The translations under genes and the position numbers were made by a program. Below the pieces are notes generated by a model. The model was not told the origin of the DNA. It saw nothing but the letters and a program-made list of their open reading frames with translations, and did not search any database. A stretch of DNA of 64,000 nt from Echinometra lucunter (Eukaryota; Echinodermata; Echinoidea; Camarodonta; Echinometridae), in NCBI GenBank assembly GCA_029962745.1, contig CM057157.1:28850732-28914731 (forward strand). The letters run 5' to 3'. Positions 22,133 through 35,200 of this stretch are shown here, piece by piece. Every line of letters begins with the position of its first letter. Positions within the stretch are counted from its first letter, which is position 1.

Positions 22133-22328
22133 CATACCTGCCAACTGTTCCTATTAAACAGGAATATTCCTGTTTTGGGGAAAAGAAAATTGCCATTTTA
22201 ACCTGTGTGTTCCTATTTCTGTACAGATTTGTCTGTAGTATTGAATGGGAAATTTAGGAATGTTCCTATTTTTGAAAATTTCTTAATAATTTGTTCCTAT
22301 TCCTTGGTTGTCAGGGTTGGCAGGTATG
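22133..22328. mobile_element. MITE with ends CATACCTGCCAAC (copy 2)
   Basis: The same family as 18300-18493 in the opposite orientation, with the GTTGGCAGGTATG terminus at the right. Confidence 0.8.
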
Positions 22329-23680
22329 CTTTACATAACCAAACAACATGTACCGATTGATTTTAAAGATCCAAGTACATTTGATGGTATGTATCCCTCT
22401 TTAGAATTTTGAATGTTTAATCACCTTGACTTAGTCATCCCGTTTTGACGTTTTTTGCCAGTTATTCTTATTGTTCTTATTGTTGTTCTGATGCATAATC
22501 CTGCTTGCCTTGATAATCACAGTGACTCATTTTATGAAATTTCATGAAATGTTCGTGATCATGAATCATTAGAATCATTTGCATCTGCATTACTTTTATT
22601 TTCTGTGAAACTACATATGTATTTACACTGATACAATTTGAATGCTTTAATTGGTGATTCTAAATCGAATTCCTTTTTTTCTAGAATGTCTGTAATTTTT
22701 GATGTGTTTGTAATGTTTATGTAAAATCTACATGTGTTGAAGCACAATAAAATTGACTAAATAAAAGATGATTTGTCTTGCAGTAATGTTCTTGGCAGTG
22801 ATGTGTCAGGTATCAGGTGTATTAAAGTGCATCATCATGGAAATATTCTAAACTTGTGTAGGGAATGAATAAGTTTTGGAAATATGTGAGATATGATGTT
22901 AACAAGAAAATTTCAAGTACAGAAGAGCTCTTTTAGTGTGGAATTGTCTGTTAACCAATTGAGCTCAATTTGATTTCAGTTAAACACACATTTTCTTGGA
23001 GACTGTGTAATGGTAAACCACAAATTTAGATCTTGTGCCAGTCCCAGCTTAAACAAATATTTATTAAGCCTTAGGTTTTGGTAGTTGAACAGATCTTCCC
23101 TTTGTCCTTTGCCCATGTGTCAATGTTCTTGACTGTGTGAAAGAAACCAGAAAATTTTACAGACATTAATGTCAGTGAACAATTAGTTTATGGTGTTAAC
23201 TTTGTAGTTGACAAGTCGCAACAGCTAGAAATCTAATCGCCAGAGTGTAAGTTCACTCAGAATTCAATAGTCATGTGATATTCTGGATTTTTTATAGTAC
23301 CTAATGATTTTTTATCAATCTTATGGATATGAATGGACTTTTATTGCACTATTTCTCATACACTCTCGACCAGCAGCGATGTGTATGTCTCAGAAACTTG
23401 GAACATGAATACAGTAGCAGAGTGCCAATTAGTAGGATTTTATGAAGGGAGTACGATAATAGGATTTTTCCCATTAAAGTTGGATTTTTGATAGTTCTGA
23501 CAGTGATTCTTTATTACCTTTATTTTATATTATTTTCATTTTTTCCACTGTAGATCATTTTAAATGAAGTACAATGTAGAAGAGTGAGAATCAGAATAAT
23601 TGAGTAAGCCCTATATTATCAGTGATGTGCTTTACATGTAGTGGTAGAGTGGTGAAGGAATGACACTTTTATTTTACGAA
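22329..23680. other. Intergenic, no gene recognised
   Basis: AT-rich sequence with no exon-like segment, tRNA or known element. Confidence 0.4.
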
Positions 23681-23689
23681 TTTTCAAGC

Positions 23690-23960
23690 CAAAGTAGAAG
23701 GGATCTTGAAAACAGGAAGAACCATGATACAGAGGATATGCGATAGAAAGAATACAAGGGAGCTCATGGTTGGGAAGAAACTGGCGGAAGAAGTCAAGAG
23801 AAGTGGGTTGAGATGAACAGGTCGTGTATGGAGAAGGGTAGATGATGAGAATGTGAAAAAGAGTCCGGGATCTGCATGTGGATGGGATAAACAGAAAAGG
23901 AAGATCAAAGATTATATGGAAAGATATGGCAGAGAAAGAAAACGGTAGGGTTGGTCTGAG
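23690..23960 (+). pseudogene. Decayed LINE reverse-transcriptase C-terminal fragment
   Basis: With frameshifts, the plus strand reads fragments such as GLRWTGRVWRRVDDENV, then KGRSKIIWKDMAEKENGRVG. This is the pattern of the C-terminal region of many LINE reverse transcriptases (RWxGHVxR, then GRPKxxWxDxVxxDM). At least two frame changes and the lack of an upstream RT core mark it as dead. Confidence 0.5.
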
Positions 23961-24176
23961 ACCGCTTGTGAGAGGGAGAATGCTGTCCCCTCCATCTGTT
24001 CATAAGTTGAGGCGTACTCTATACTCCATTACATTTTGTGACTAACATCAGCAGAATGTATTAATTTGGGACATGACGTCACTTTTGCAAACGTTTTTCT
24101 TCACAAACTCACCAGATGTCTAGAAATTTCATGTAAATCCATTTAACAAAACATTTGTATCTTTTCTGTTTGAAAA

Positions 24177-24182
24177 TTTATT
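24177..24182 (-). terminator. Candidate ORC1 polyadenylation signal
   Basis: The minus strand reads AATAAA here, about 1.86 kb after the ORC1 stop. It is the clearest canonical hexamer I found downstream, but without transcript data its use is a guess. Confidence 0.2.
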
Positions 24183-25770
24183 TACAAGAAATACCCAATG
24201 CACAACATTCTTAACATTAAAATCTTTACACCTTTAAAAAATTTCTAACTTGAGATTCCAAATGTTCAATCATGCATTTGTAAAGCAAACATTCAATAAT
24301 GCTTACTTCCACATTATCACATATAAAGCCTAGGGAATATTATGACTTTGAAAATTACAATTAAAACCAATTTAAAAAGTATTATCAATATCCATTAACC
24401 TCAAATCTAATGAAATATTTTCTGAGTTTAAATCACCAATCCTTGAATGTAAAAATAACAAACATCCTGTGGACAACAAATAGATGTGCACATTGCTGCA
24501 TTAAAATGCACTTATGAAAACCGAGTATGAATCTAATTCTTAAATGCATCTAACTCAACTTGTTACAGATTATAACAAGTTGGTTAACTTATACATCTAT
24601 ATTGCTTAATAAACTGTGGCAATGTAACAGTTTAAAAGCAGTTTAAAAAACACTAAATTTAGGTCACAGAAAAAGCAGATGAAGGGTAGCAGGAAATTTC
24701 TGTCCATTTCAAAATTCCCGATATTCATTTGTGCTGAAATTGTAAAATTCATTGATGAATAAATTCTGTCCATGAGAATGTTCCAAGCAATTTGAATGAA
24801 ATGTGTATGTTCACCCACCCATTCAACCCCCCCCCCCAAGAGAAAAGAAACGTTTTTACTGGCACCTTGCAAAGGAATTACTTAGACCAACAATTATAGC
24901 ACCATCAATTTCAAGCACTGAGGTCATTTTTAATGGTGACTCTGTACTCTGCTGCTGCATAGGTTTGTGCAAGAGGATTTCATGGATTACCTGAATTTAA
25001 AAAATAAAAAAAATGCCACGCGGAAAAGTAATGCTTCACATATAGCATTTTTTTTTTACATAAGGGTTGCCACGTATGGAGAGTCCTTCTTTGGTATAAT
25101 AACGGGCAATTGTAGCACGAGCACGGTTTTAATTCCACATTAAGCAATACACCTCATTGAAATACAGCTAGAATTGCAGTACTAATGATTCCCGAGGCTC
25201 CTCTGTGTTAGGTAAATCATACTGCCTGGCATTTATACTAAAATAAACAAAGTTTACTGAACTTGACTTTAACTCATTGAGCACAGTTGATCCCAGCCTG
25301 AGTTATCTAGGGCACAGTATTCAGGTTACCAGGTTAATGCGGTTCATTTGAATTGCTTTTGATCCATCACTTTAAAGTTTTAGCTGTAAATATCTGCAAC
25401 TTGTGAATTTCATATCCAGAGAGTCTTGTGTAACATATAGCTATGAACACTTTTTGAAGGAAAACCAATTTACAGAATCCAAATCATTGCTGAGGCCCAT
25501 TTACAGCAGTGCTTTTAACCTTTTGATCTGCACAGTCCCATGCATTGCTAAATTGCTAAATGATTCATAAAATGTCCTGGTCTGCCACACATTTGGAAAA
25601 ATCTAAAAGTACTACCATTGCATAATGGAGAGCAGAGGATATAGCACATCATCTTGATTCATTCAAGGGAATGATATCCAGAGAGTCCCATTCCTAAGCC
25701 ATGTGAGCTTCCAGAAAAAATTCCTGAAAGTACCCCTAGGAGTTGAACAAATCCTGAAGGGTCATCACTG

Positions 25771-26160
25771 ATCGCGAGGGTCATCACTGATCGCGAGAGT
25801 CCAGAGCATATCGCTCATCTTCTCGACTCACACTGAGATGCAAGAGCTATCCCAATTAGCTTGTTCTTGCCTCTAATCGTACAAGTCTCATTGAAGCTAT
25901 TCGCAAAGTGTAATCATCGAGTACATGAGTCCAGAACATATTTTCCATCATCTTGACTCACACTGAGAGGCAAGAGCTGTCCCAATTAGCTTGTTCTTGC
26001 CTGTAATGGTAAAAGTCTTGTTGAAGCTATTCCCTAAGCGTCATCATTGACTACGCGAGTCCAGAGCGTATCTTACATCGTCTTGACTAACGTTAAGACG
26101 CACCCTCTGTCCTAATTCATTGGTGCTTGCCTCTAAGAGGAGGAGCCTCGTCGATGCTAG
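25771..26160 (-). repeat. Three tandem 130-bp units; the first contains the ORC1 C-terminus
   Basis: Landmarks recur at exactly 130-bp spacing: TTGAAGCTAT at 25891 and 26021, with its functional counterpart TCGATGCTAG at 26151. Unit A (about 26031-26160) holds the last coding stretch of ORC1. Units B (25901-26030) and C (25771-25900) are diverged copies of it lying beyond the stop codon. Both keep the CAGTGTGAGTC-like counterpart of the NVSQDD codons, but carry an in-frame TAA and substitutions and are not part of the predicted protein. A 20-bp piece around GGTCATCACTGATCGCGA is itself doubled at 25760-25795. Confidence 0.85.
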
Positions 26161-26207
26161 TCTTTTGCACACACCCCACACGTCTGACACTGATGGAGGC
26201 AGTTGAC
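26044..26207 (-). CDS. ORC1: ORC1 exon 16 (terminal)
   Basis: 164 nt after an ATTCCAG acceptor. It completes a Gly codon and encodes the C-terminal winged-helix end: [18 protein letters not shown], then a Leu-rich strand, then [20 protein letters not shown] and TGA (26046-26044). The [11 protein letters not shown] block is essentially the same as in vertebrate ORC1, which fixes the identity. Confidence 0.95.
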
Positions 26208-29200
26208 CTGGAATGTAGGGATGGTATTAAAGATGGGGATGACACAAAAAAAGGGGGCCTTTAGATGAATGTCCAATGTTTTTTTTTTCTTCAAAATTTA
26301 TGTTCTTCGAGTTCTTCAGCTGAAAAACCTGGGGTAGTATTCTAAACAATCAATCTTTTATGTTAGGGAAAAAGATGTACTATCAAAAAAACTTAAATTA
26401 TACAGAATAAAATCTTACTTTTTGTGATTGTGCATATGTCTTTTATTAATGCAGATGCAGCCAGCTTTGTGCATGCATTAACTGTTGGCTTCTCATCATT
26501 TCAATTTTTTTTGAAAATTGACATCTTTTTGACTAATAAACAAACAAGATAACATCGTTTTCATAATACCACCCCTGGATGTTAGGCTTGCTGGTATTAC
26601 TACATGTAAATCCAATTTCTGTGATGAATTACCCCTACACCTTACATAAAAGTAATTTAAATAAGCAAATACAGGAAATTAACATATTTAAATTAAATTG
26701 TGATTACCCACCTTCTATTCTGCACAGTGATACATGTTGTAGCAGAATCTGAAAGGAAAAACGTGAAAATATTGTAGCGAAATTAAGTCCAGAGCGTAGA
26801 GAAGCCCAACTTGAACTTAGCGGGCGATGTTTTATTGTGTGTGATATACAGTAGTACAGTGCAGTGCTCTGGTGCTGTAAAGAAGAATCAGATATATTGT
26901 AGCGAAATTAAGAGAGTAGAGAAGGTCAATTTGAATTTGGAGGGCGATGTCTTATTGTGTGTATATGGAAAAGTTTGACAGTGCTGTGTAAGAAAGATCA
27001 AGGGTTGGGCATGTCTGAAACTGGAAATACAGATTTTTAGAAATTAAACAGGTATCCATGCTTTTCATTAATATTTCTATAAATACTTCTTGAAATTGTT
27101 ATGTTTGAATTAAAGGAGAATGCAACCCAGACATCCGTGTGCTTCCAGTAAATGAAGAAAAACAAGAAAAATAAACAGTGAAAGTTTGAGGAAAATCAAA
27201 CAATCTGTTCAAGAGTTATTAACTTTGAAAGTTTAAGTTAATCCTTATCATAGGGATCCTTAAATCGGCAACTTTGCCAGCATCTGTGATGTCATCGTGG
27301 ACAACTTTCCATTCATTTTGTACACAGAATTCAACATTTTCTTTATTTTCAAGAGAAATAAAAATTCTTTTGATTTATTGTTTAAGTATGACATGGCTAT
27401 ATCAATTCTGCAAGCATATTGGGAAGAATTATCGTGATTCCTGACTTGAAATTTCATATAAATCAATTTTTTTTAAAAATTATGTACGAAATGAATTATG
27501 AATTGAGAGTTGTCCATGATGACATCATGTATGCTGGCAAAGTTGCCAACTCAAGGATCCTCAAAGTAGGGATTTACTGAAACTTTCAAAATTCATAACT
27601 CTTGAACAGCTTGTCCAATTTTGCTCAAACTTTAAACACTGTTTACTCTTGTTGGTCATCTTTATTCACTAAGAGCACACTGATGCTTGGGTGGCATTCT
27701 CCTTTAAATAAAACAAATCAAATGTATCCATGTGGTTCTAATTTGAAAATGGAATTAGTTGCAAATATATTAACCCATAGAGGTACAGAGCTTTCTTGAC
27801 GTCTAAATTAATCATTTTCAATCCTCAAATTGGCAACAACTATTATTTTTCTTCCACTCTTACATAGTTTGAAAAAAATAAATATGGATATAACATGAGC
27901 CAAAATGAATTATAATTGTAAAATTTAATCAAACATTGCCAATTTGAACATGGAAAGAGGGATTATGTTATATTCACTGCATTGCCAATTTAGGGAGTGG
28001 AATGATTAGTTACAATTAAATTGCTCTGATTCGAGAATGCCACACTATATGGCATTGGGAATGGACTCAAATTTTTCAGTGAATTTTTCTCTTTCTGCTC
28101 ATGTATAATGTTTGATGCCCAGCATTCTAGACCAACAGATACTGCAAAAGCGTCTCCTAAAGGTGATACTGTACCTCTATGGGTTAAATCTATTTTACAC
28201 ACATTGTTACGGCAATACAGTATATAAAATACACTCAGTGATCTGATTCAAATACATCATTGGGCATTGGTAATTGAAACCTTTTCAGCTGTTCAATCAC
28301 GATTTTTTTTTTTTTTTACCTCAGCGAACGTAGCTTCCTCCAGACCCGACTGTCTGAACTCTGAAATGACAGCTCTTAGAAAGATCTGCTCCTGCTCTGA
28401 AGCTTGTCTGGAAATCAATCACATCAGAAACATTTTCAAAAATGAATTCAGAGGCAGCTTTTAGCTTATTTATCCTGTGGCTGAGTAGCTATATGAACTT
28501 AATACAATGAAAATGTATACTAAACCATGTGAAAAAGAATCAAGATTATATTTCTTTTCTTTTTTGAACAAAAAATGCATGATGAGTGATAAACTCAACA
28601 CATCCAAACAAAAACTTAGTGAGAACATCATAGTACAAATTCGCTGAAAAGGATTACTCTTCAAATACCCTCATATTCGAAAAAAGATAAAGAAAGAGCT
28701 CAAGTGTCCGCTCAGACCAAACATTCATGCAAAATTTGGGTGTGGTCCAGTGTACTCTCTTCTGTGTGCAGTGTATGTGCCTGCATCAGACACCTGGGCC
28801 GGTATTCAATTCAATACTTGGATTAAGTAAAACTTTTACTAAGTATTTTACTTGGCTAAGCAATTTGCTTAATTCATATTCAATTCCAATACTTTGAATT
28901 GTACTTTAGTAAGTCAACTTTAAGCCCAAATTCTTACTGATAAGCATTGTGACATCATATTTTCAAGGCGCAATTAACACGACGCATCAAATACGCTCGA
29001 ATACACTATGATATAATTCTGCGCAGCTCATGATGACTGCGTATAAAAACCTATGCCTGCCAATCAAGGCTTCCAAAACAATTGGCTTAAGTCTCCTAGG
29101 TGGGTGTCTTAGATTTAGGGTAAAATACTTAGCCAAAATATTGAATTGAATACCAAATTTTGCTAAGTATTTTATCTAAGCAAAAAACTAAGCAAAATAC

Positions 29201-32200
29201 TCATATTTCTGACTTAAGTATTGAACTGAATACCGGCCCTGTTTTTATGTAAAACTAATCCACCCTTCCCAATTGCTGGGAGACAGTTTCTTTAACAATG
29301 TAAATGCATAATCAGAACTCAAGTAACTTACCTGTATTGGAAAAGGGAACTGTAAAAGTAAATATCTACATCACAAATACTGGTACCACTTACTCTGCCC
29401 CCCCCCTTGCCTTTTATTCCTGACTTCATATTGTTCATGTTTTTTTTATTGTAAATATAAGAGTTTTGGTTTTGCAACCTTTGTTGCATATAATGTTTAA
29501 CCTAATTAACCAAAGTGAATTGAATTGGATTAAATTGTAAAAAGTAACATGGTACCCATGGTAATTTGACCAAATCATGCAAATTACCATCAAGTTAAAA
29601 TAAATTGAGGTTAATTTGGTCAAACTACCATCAAACTGCTATGGGCACTATGATTTTTTTTCACAAGGCCCCCCCCCCCCCCCAACCATTCTCCAATTCA
29701 GTTCAGTTCAACCTACCTCATAGCAACAATCTTTGGTGAGCAGAACATCTCAGTAACGGCAGCATCTACTTGGGCCATGCCAACTATTGCCTTCTTCTTA
29801 GTCTTACCAGCATGGGTCTCAGCAATCTCGGTGGCTCGACGGCAGATGTCCAGGGCTCGTCTTGCATCTCCAGAGATAGCAGCCACCTGATGGATAACCA
29901 GATTTTATCAACTTCAAGCGATTGCTGTTTTTGGTGGAATTATCATTATGAAGATGTGTTTATTAATTGCTGTAATTCTAGTCTAATATATAATTTTTCA
30001 ATACCGCTGAATTTGCAACTTTCTGAATGTAAACAAAAGCTTTATTGAGCAAACTGGTTCAATAAAATTTCTACACTGATCAAATGAATCACAAGAGTAC
30101 TGCATTTTTGCAACACTCAATGAAATATTTTATTTCTATATCTGTACAAGTTTTGGACTTGGTGTATAACTATAGATTTTGTCATTACCGGTACCAGTAC
30201 GTTTCAATAAAGCATACTGATCAACAAATGACAAAAAAGACTTACGCAAAACAAGCTGTGTCCTAAACTTTCAAGTTGAAATGTACCGATCACCAAAAGA
30301 TATTTTGCTCTGTATATTAGGGATTTATTGCCACTATACTATCTGTTGGTCCAGAATGCTGGGCATTGCATATTATACATGAGCAGAAAGAGAAAAATTC
30401 ACTGAAAAATTTGAGTCCATTCCCAATAACATATGGTGTGGTGTCTTTGAATTAGAGCAGTTTAATTGTAACTAATCATTACATTCTTTAAATTGGCAAT
30501 GTAGTGAATATTATATAATCACTATTTCCGTGTTCAAATTGGCGATTTCCGATTAAATTTTGCAATTATAATTCATTTTGGTTCATGCTATATCCATATT
30601 TATTTTTTTCAAACTATGTAAGAGTGGAAAAAAAATAATTGTTGCCAATTTGCAGATTGAAGATGATTAATTTAGACCTCAAGAAAGCTCTGTACTGCTA
30701 TGGGTTTATCACCGTACACTACATAGATTTATGATCTTCATCTCCTCATCAGTCTCTTACCTTTCTAGCTGCAAGTTGTACGGCATCCGACTGGAAAGCA
30801 TCTATGCCCTTGAGACGACTTTCAACGATCTCCTGGAGCTGTTTATAGGTGTAAGGCTGAAAGGTCATCCTAGTCAGTCCCTGAAAAATTCAAAATTAGT
30901 TCACAAAATTGTCACACTTTTTCACTGCAACAAAAAGGCAATAATCATACATTTATAATGACACAATTGAAATCTATTTTGGATAATGAAATCTGATTGG
31001 GAATGCACTGATTCAGTAAAGGTATTCTCTTGTATGGAAACAGAAATAGTTTAAAGGCCCTTTATGAACTCTTTCCTTTTTTTCTATATGTATGGTGAAA
31101 GTCTTAATATCTTCTTCACTTAATAATTTTGCAAATAGAGAAAAGTTCACAATAAATCAATGATCTACAACAACAACAACAACAACAACAATAACAACAA
31201 CAACAACATAACAATGCATAAACATCCCCCAATACACATTTAAGATTAATATTCCCCCCTCTACAATAATAATAAAGAAAAAAAACAAAACATACTAGTA
31301 AGAACAAAAAAGCAAAAAAAATCTATGCATGGTTTGTCTACACATGAAATAGTTTTAACAATTGTGGTTTGTTACATATTAAAGAGTTTTGACAATGCAG
31401 ACAGAAGAGGAAATGTCTTGCATAAAATTCAGGGCCCCGTTGCATAAAACTTACCATGAATGGTAACTCTGGGACCAATGGTAACTACCATGGTAACACT
31501 GCTTAACAGCCAATCAAATTCAAGGTTTCCATGGAAGTTACCATAGATGGCAAAGTTACCATCAATGGTTAATTTTTATGCAACAGGGCCCAGATGTCAT
31601 ACCATTCTGCTCACAACCCTGTTCATCATGATACGTTCAGGGAGATCCATTGTGTTTGCTATGGCAACGACGATCAGCTGGGCGTTGGGTCTGGTGGGCC
31701 AGTCAAAGATACTGTAGAGGACACCTTGCTTGCGGGTCCATAGCAGATCAAGCTGTATCGAGATTAAAGACGAGTACAACTGCTATCATATATATCAAAA
31801 ACTTTTTCAGAATTTTAATAACTGGGTCTGTAGAGGTATCATTGTCTAGTGGATATGTCACCGGACTGTCCGAGTTCGAGTCCCGCCACAGCTCTAATGT
31901 CCTTCGGCAAGATATGAATCCACAGTTGCCACTCTCCACCCAGGAGCAAATGGGTATCTGTGAGCATTGCCGAAAGCCAATGTGACTGCCTGTACCATTG
32001 CCCTGTATGTACGCATGTGAACGGTGCAAAATGGTAGGAATGCTCCCACAGGAGTGGAGATGGTGCACACTGGTGTGCGGGCTAGAAATCCAGTGATCAG
32101 GGGTAATAATAGTAACATTGTAAAGTGCACTGGAGTACTAGTATGCATGTATTACAGTATTCACTATACAAATGTAATATATTATTACTATTATTATTTA

Positions 32201-35200
32201 TACTGGATAGCCACATCAGTATTAACCCATTTGTGACAGGAATTATTTAAAGCCTAATTTAATCAGGTTTTATTCTTCAAATTGGCAACACCAACATTCT
32301 TATTTTATTGCTACATTTTTATTATAAAATGTCATGTATCTGAAATAAATATAAATTGACAGAAATTATGATAAGTCAAAAAGTTGCCAATTTGCAGGGG
32401 AAAATGGTGATTTTAAACTTTCTATCACATTGCCAATAAAAGGATTTTAATGCTTATTTTCCTTTAAAAAAATTTCAGCCTCAAACAACCAATATTGACG
32501 CAACCAAAATGGGCACAGTTAATGTAGCATTTTTTGCTCTTTCTGCTCATGTATTTGGTATTATTTTTAAGGCTTTGCATTAAAAGATATTAGGCCAAAC
32601 CACAAAATGTGGACCCTCTGTCACAAATGGGTTAATACTGCTCTTACTGATGGCCCTACTATTATTATTAACCCAGCAATGCCATTTAATACACCTGGGT
32701 TGAGAGGGACACTGTGAGCAAAACACCTAGTCCAGGGATGTATGAGCACTAGGTGAGGATCGAACCCAGGACCTCTCGTATGAGAGACAAGAGACTTGAC
32801 CACTATACCACCGGGGTTGATGACTATTAAATCTGCAATTCATAAAACTTGCATCTGTGTTTTAAATAACATAACATATTTGTAACTTCCAAGTTTTATT
32901 CCAAAAGAATTTAGTTTGAGTTTGCACTTGGTTATTCTAAACAGTCATCAATGGAATATAATCATTTGCGCCAAACAAGAGTAAAAGGGGAATTTTTTTT
33001 TTTTTTAAATGCAAGGGGCAAAGTACATAATTCCATTCTACCCTTCAATGTGATTTGGAAGATTTCTAATTGTGCCACTATTAATAATAATAATAACAAT
33101 AATAATAATATATAAGATTTGTAAAGTGGCAAATCCACTTAAAAATCAAATGCTCAAGGCACAACTTGTGCGAAAGATGAAATTACATATCACATGACAA
33201 ATAGACTAAGGTGCAATACAATTAGCATATTAAAGACATCAAATTTCTACACACATTCTTCTTTGTTTATACCGGTAATATACATCTTCATATATTCCTT
33301 ATGACAATAAAATCACAAACAAATAGACATATTAAATTATGCAAATTTGTTTACCTCATCTACTATAAGTACTGTGGGCATCTTGGTAGCTTTGTTTGAA
33401 CTGAAGAGTTTATCTAGTAGAGTGGCTGCATGTTCTGGGGTAGCCTTCTTTCCTGTTAGACTCTGAAAGAAAATTGATAAAATGAAAATAACAAGCAAAA
33501 CATTCAGTAATGTCTAACTGTGAGGATAATGCTACAGGCTTTGAATTATCTGGCATTATACGGCAGAGGCATTTAAGAGTTCTTGCTGCGCAGTAGAATA
33601 CAGTCCTAGTTTCTGCACTCAATAAAAGATTTATCATCATTGTTATTACTATTATATCGAAGAAAATGGGTTTATTTGTAGGTATGATAGAAAGCAATCG
33701 CCCTTGCAACGAACACATGAAATTTTAGTCTATCAAATGCAATACAGAAAATGATAGTCAAAGCTCTGATTTTGTTTACGAAATCTGAGAAGGCAAGGTA
33801 TGCCCTCAGCATTCTGACATGCCTGTATATTGCCTGAAGGCATGTACATTGCTTGGACTTGATTTATAGATGGCGCTTCATGCCATGCTTGCCAAATTCC
33901 CATAGGGAAATGCCAAGGCAGTCCAAGAGTCCAAGTGAATTTTGGGGGTAGGCTCACTCTCTTGTGTGTGTGCAATATGCAATATGCATATAAGTTCGGC
34001 GGAAGGGACTTGGCATCTGTTTGCATATCAGCTACTAGACTGGTTCATATATGCAAACAGTCAAACTGTTATGACGCTGCCCTGTGAGATTTTCACAAGC
34101 ATTGCATGAAGCGCCATCTACAAATCAAGTCCGAGCTAGACTTTTGAAGTCCTTAGCTATGAAAACTCGTAAATTTCACGATGCCATAAATAAAACATCC
34201 TCTTTTTTTCCCCTCAAGTAAATAGATACAACTACAAGGATATTGAAAGTTAAAAAATTATCATTAAAATAAAAACATAAATGAAGATACCTTAATAATG
34301 TGGACATAAGCCTGATGAGGGTTGGTTAATCTCATTCCATTGACCTCCACACATTTGAACTTTGGTATGTCTTTAGATTCAGCGTCTTTCTTCAGCCAGT
34401 GGAGAACCTCCATGACCGTAGCTGTTTTGCCTGTGCCTGGTACGCCAGAGATATACATACATCTGGAGAAAAAGAAAAAAAATAGCGCCTTTATATGTTT
34501 TCCTCTCTTTGAAATATTAATATCTTGATTATCTTTTTTATTTTATTCATCTTTTTTACCTATGGTAACTTAGTGATTAAAACACTAATCTTTTAGAGCC
34601 CTGCACCTAGAAACAATCACATAATACATGACTGAGGATTGATACAAACAAAATGTTAAAACAAAACACAATCAAGAAAATGAAAGAGTGGAAAATAAGA
34701 ACAAGCCAGATGAACCAGATGCATATTAGTTTTTATCACAATTAATACCTAAACCCCTTACATAAGTTCAATAAAAGTGTAGATTTTTTTTTTCATAAGT
34801 ATAATAAAAAAGTTGGCATGACATGTTCTATCTAGACAAAGACATGTCATAATGCCCTATCTATTTGGGCTTGTACAAATATCAAGCCTTGAGTATATTC
34901 TCCCTTCCTCATTATCATTCTCTTTCACTTATATCAATAAAATGCATTCTATAATTTACTTTCTTAATCCTATTTGTGCTGATCTTTGCCAGTCAATTAA
35001 TTTTCTTCTCTGTCAGCTTCCAGTGTTCCTCTTTTATTTATCTTCTCCCTTCATCCTTTCCTAAAATACACTCTTCCTTGTCTATTCCCTTACACCCTTC
35101 CTTTCTCTTTTACTCCTGGGGATCATTTCATGAAGAGTCTTGGTGGTGATTTTCACTGACTAATTTGCTTTCAGCCAATCAGATGCAAGGATTTTCAGTA

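Noticed and set aside
24856..24990. A 44-codon minus-strand frame (VIHEILLHKPMQQ...) with a fine acceptor and a phase that also fits ORC1 exon 14
   Set aside because: The true ORC1 C-terminus (QHVSLCRIE, then [11 protein letters not shown]) is encoded by exons 15 and 16 upstream of it with perfect phases. The frame has no ORC1 resemblance and lies in the 3' flank.
25760..26160. Possible CRISPR-like or satellite array
   Set aside because: The repeats are long, diverged and derived from an ORC1 exon; no short-repeat/spacer pattern exists and the genome is animal.
32752..32816. Possible functional tRNA gene on the minus strand
   Set aside because: A and B boxes are present, but no paired acceptor stem is evident and it is attached to an unrelated body with (TTA)n, typical of a SINE.
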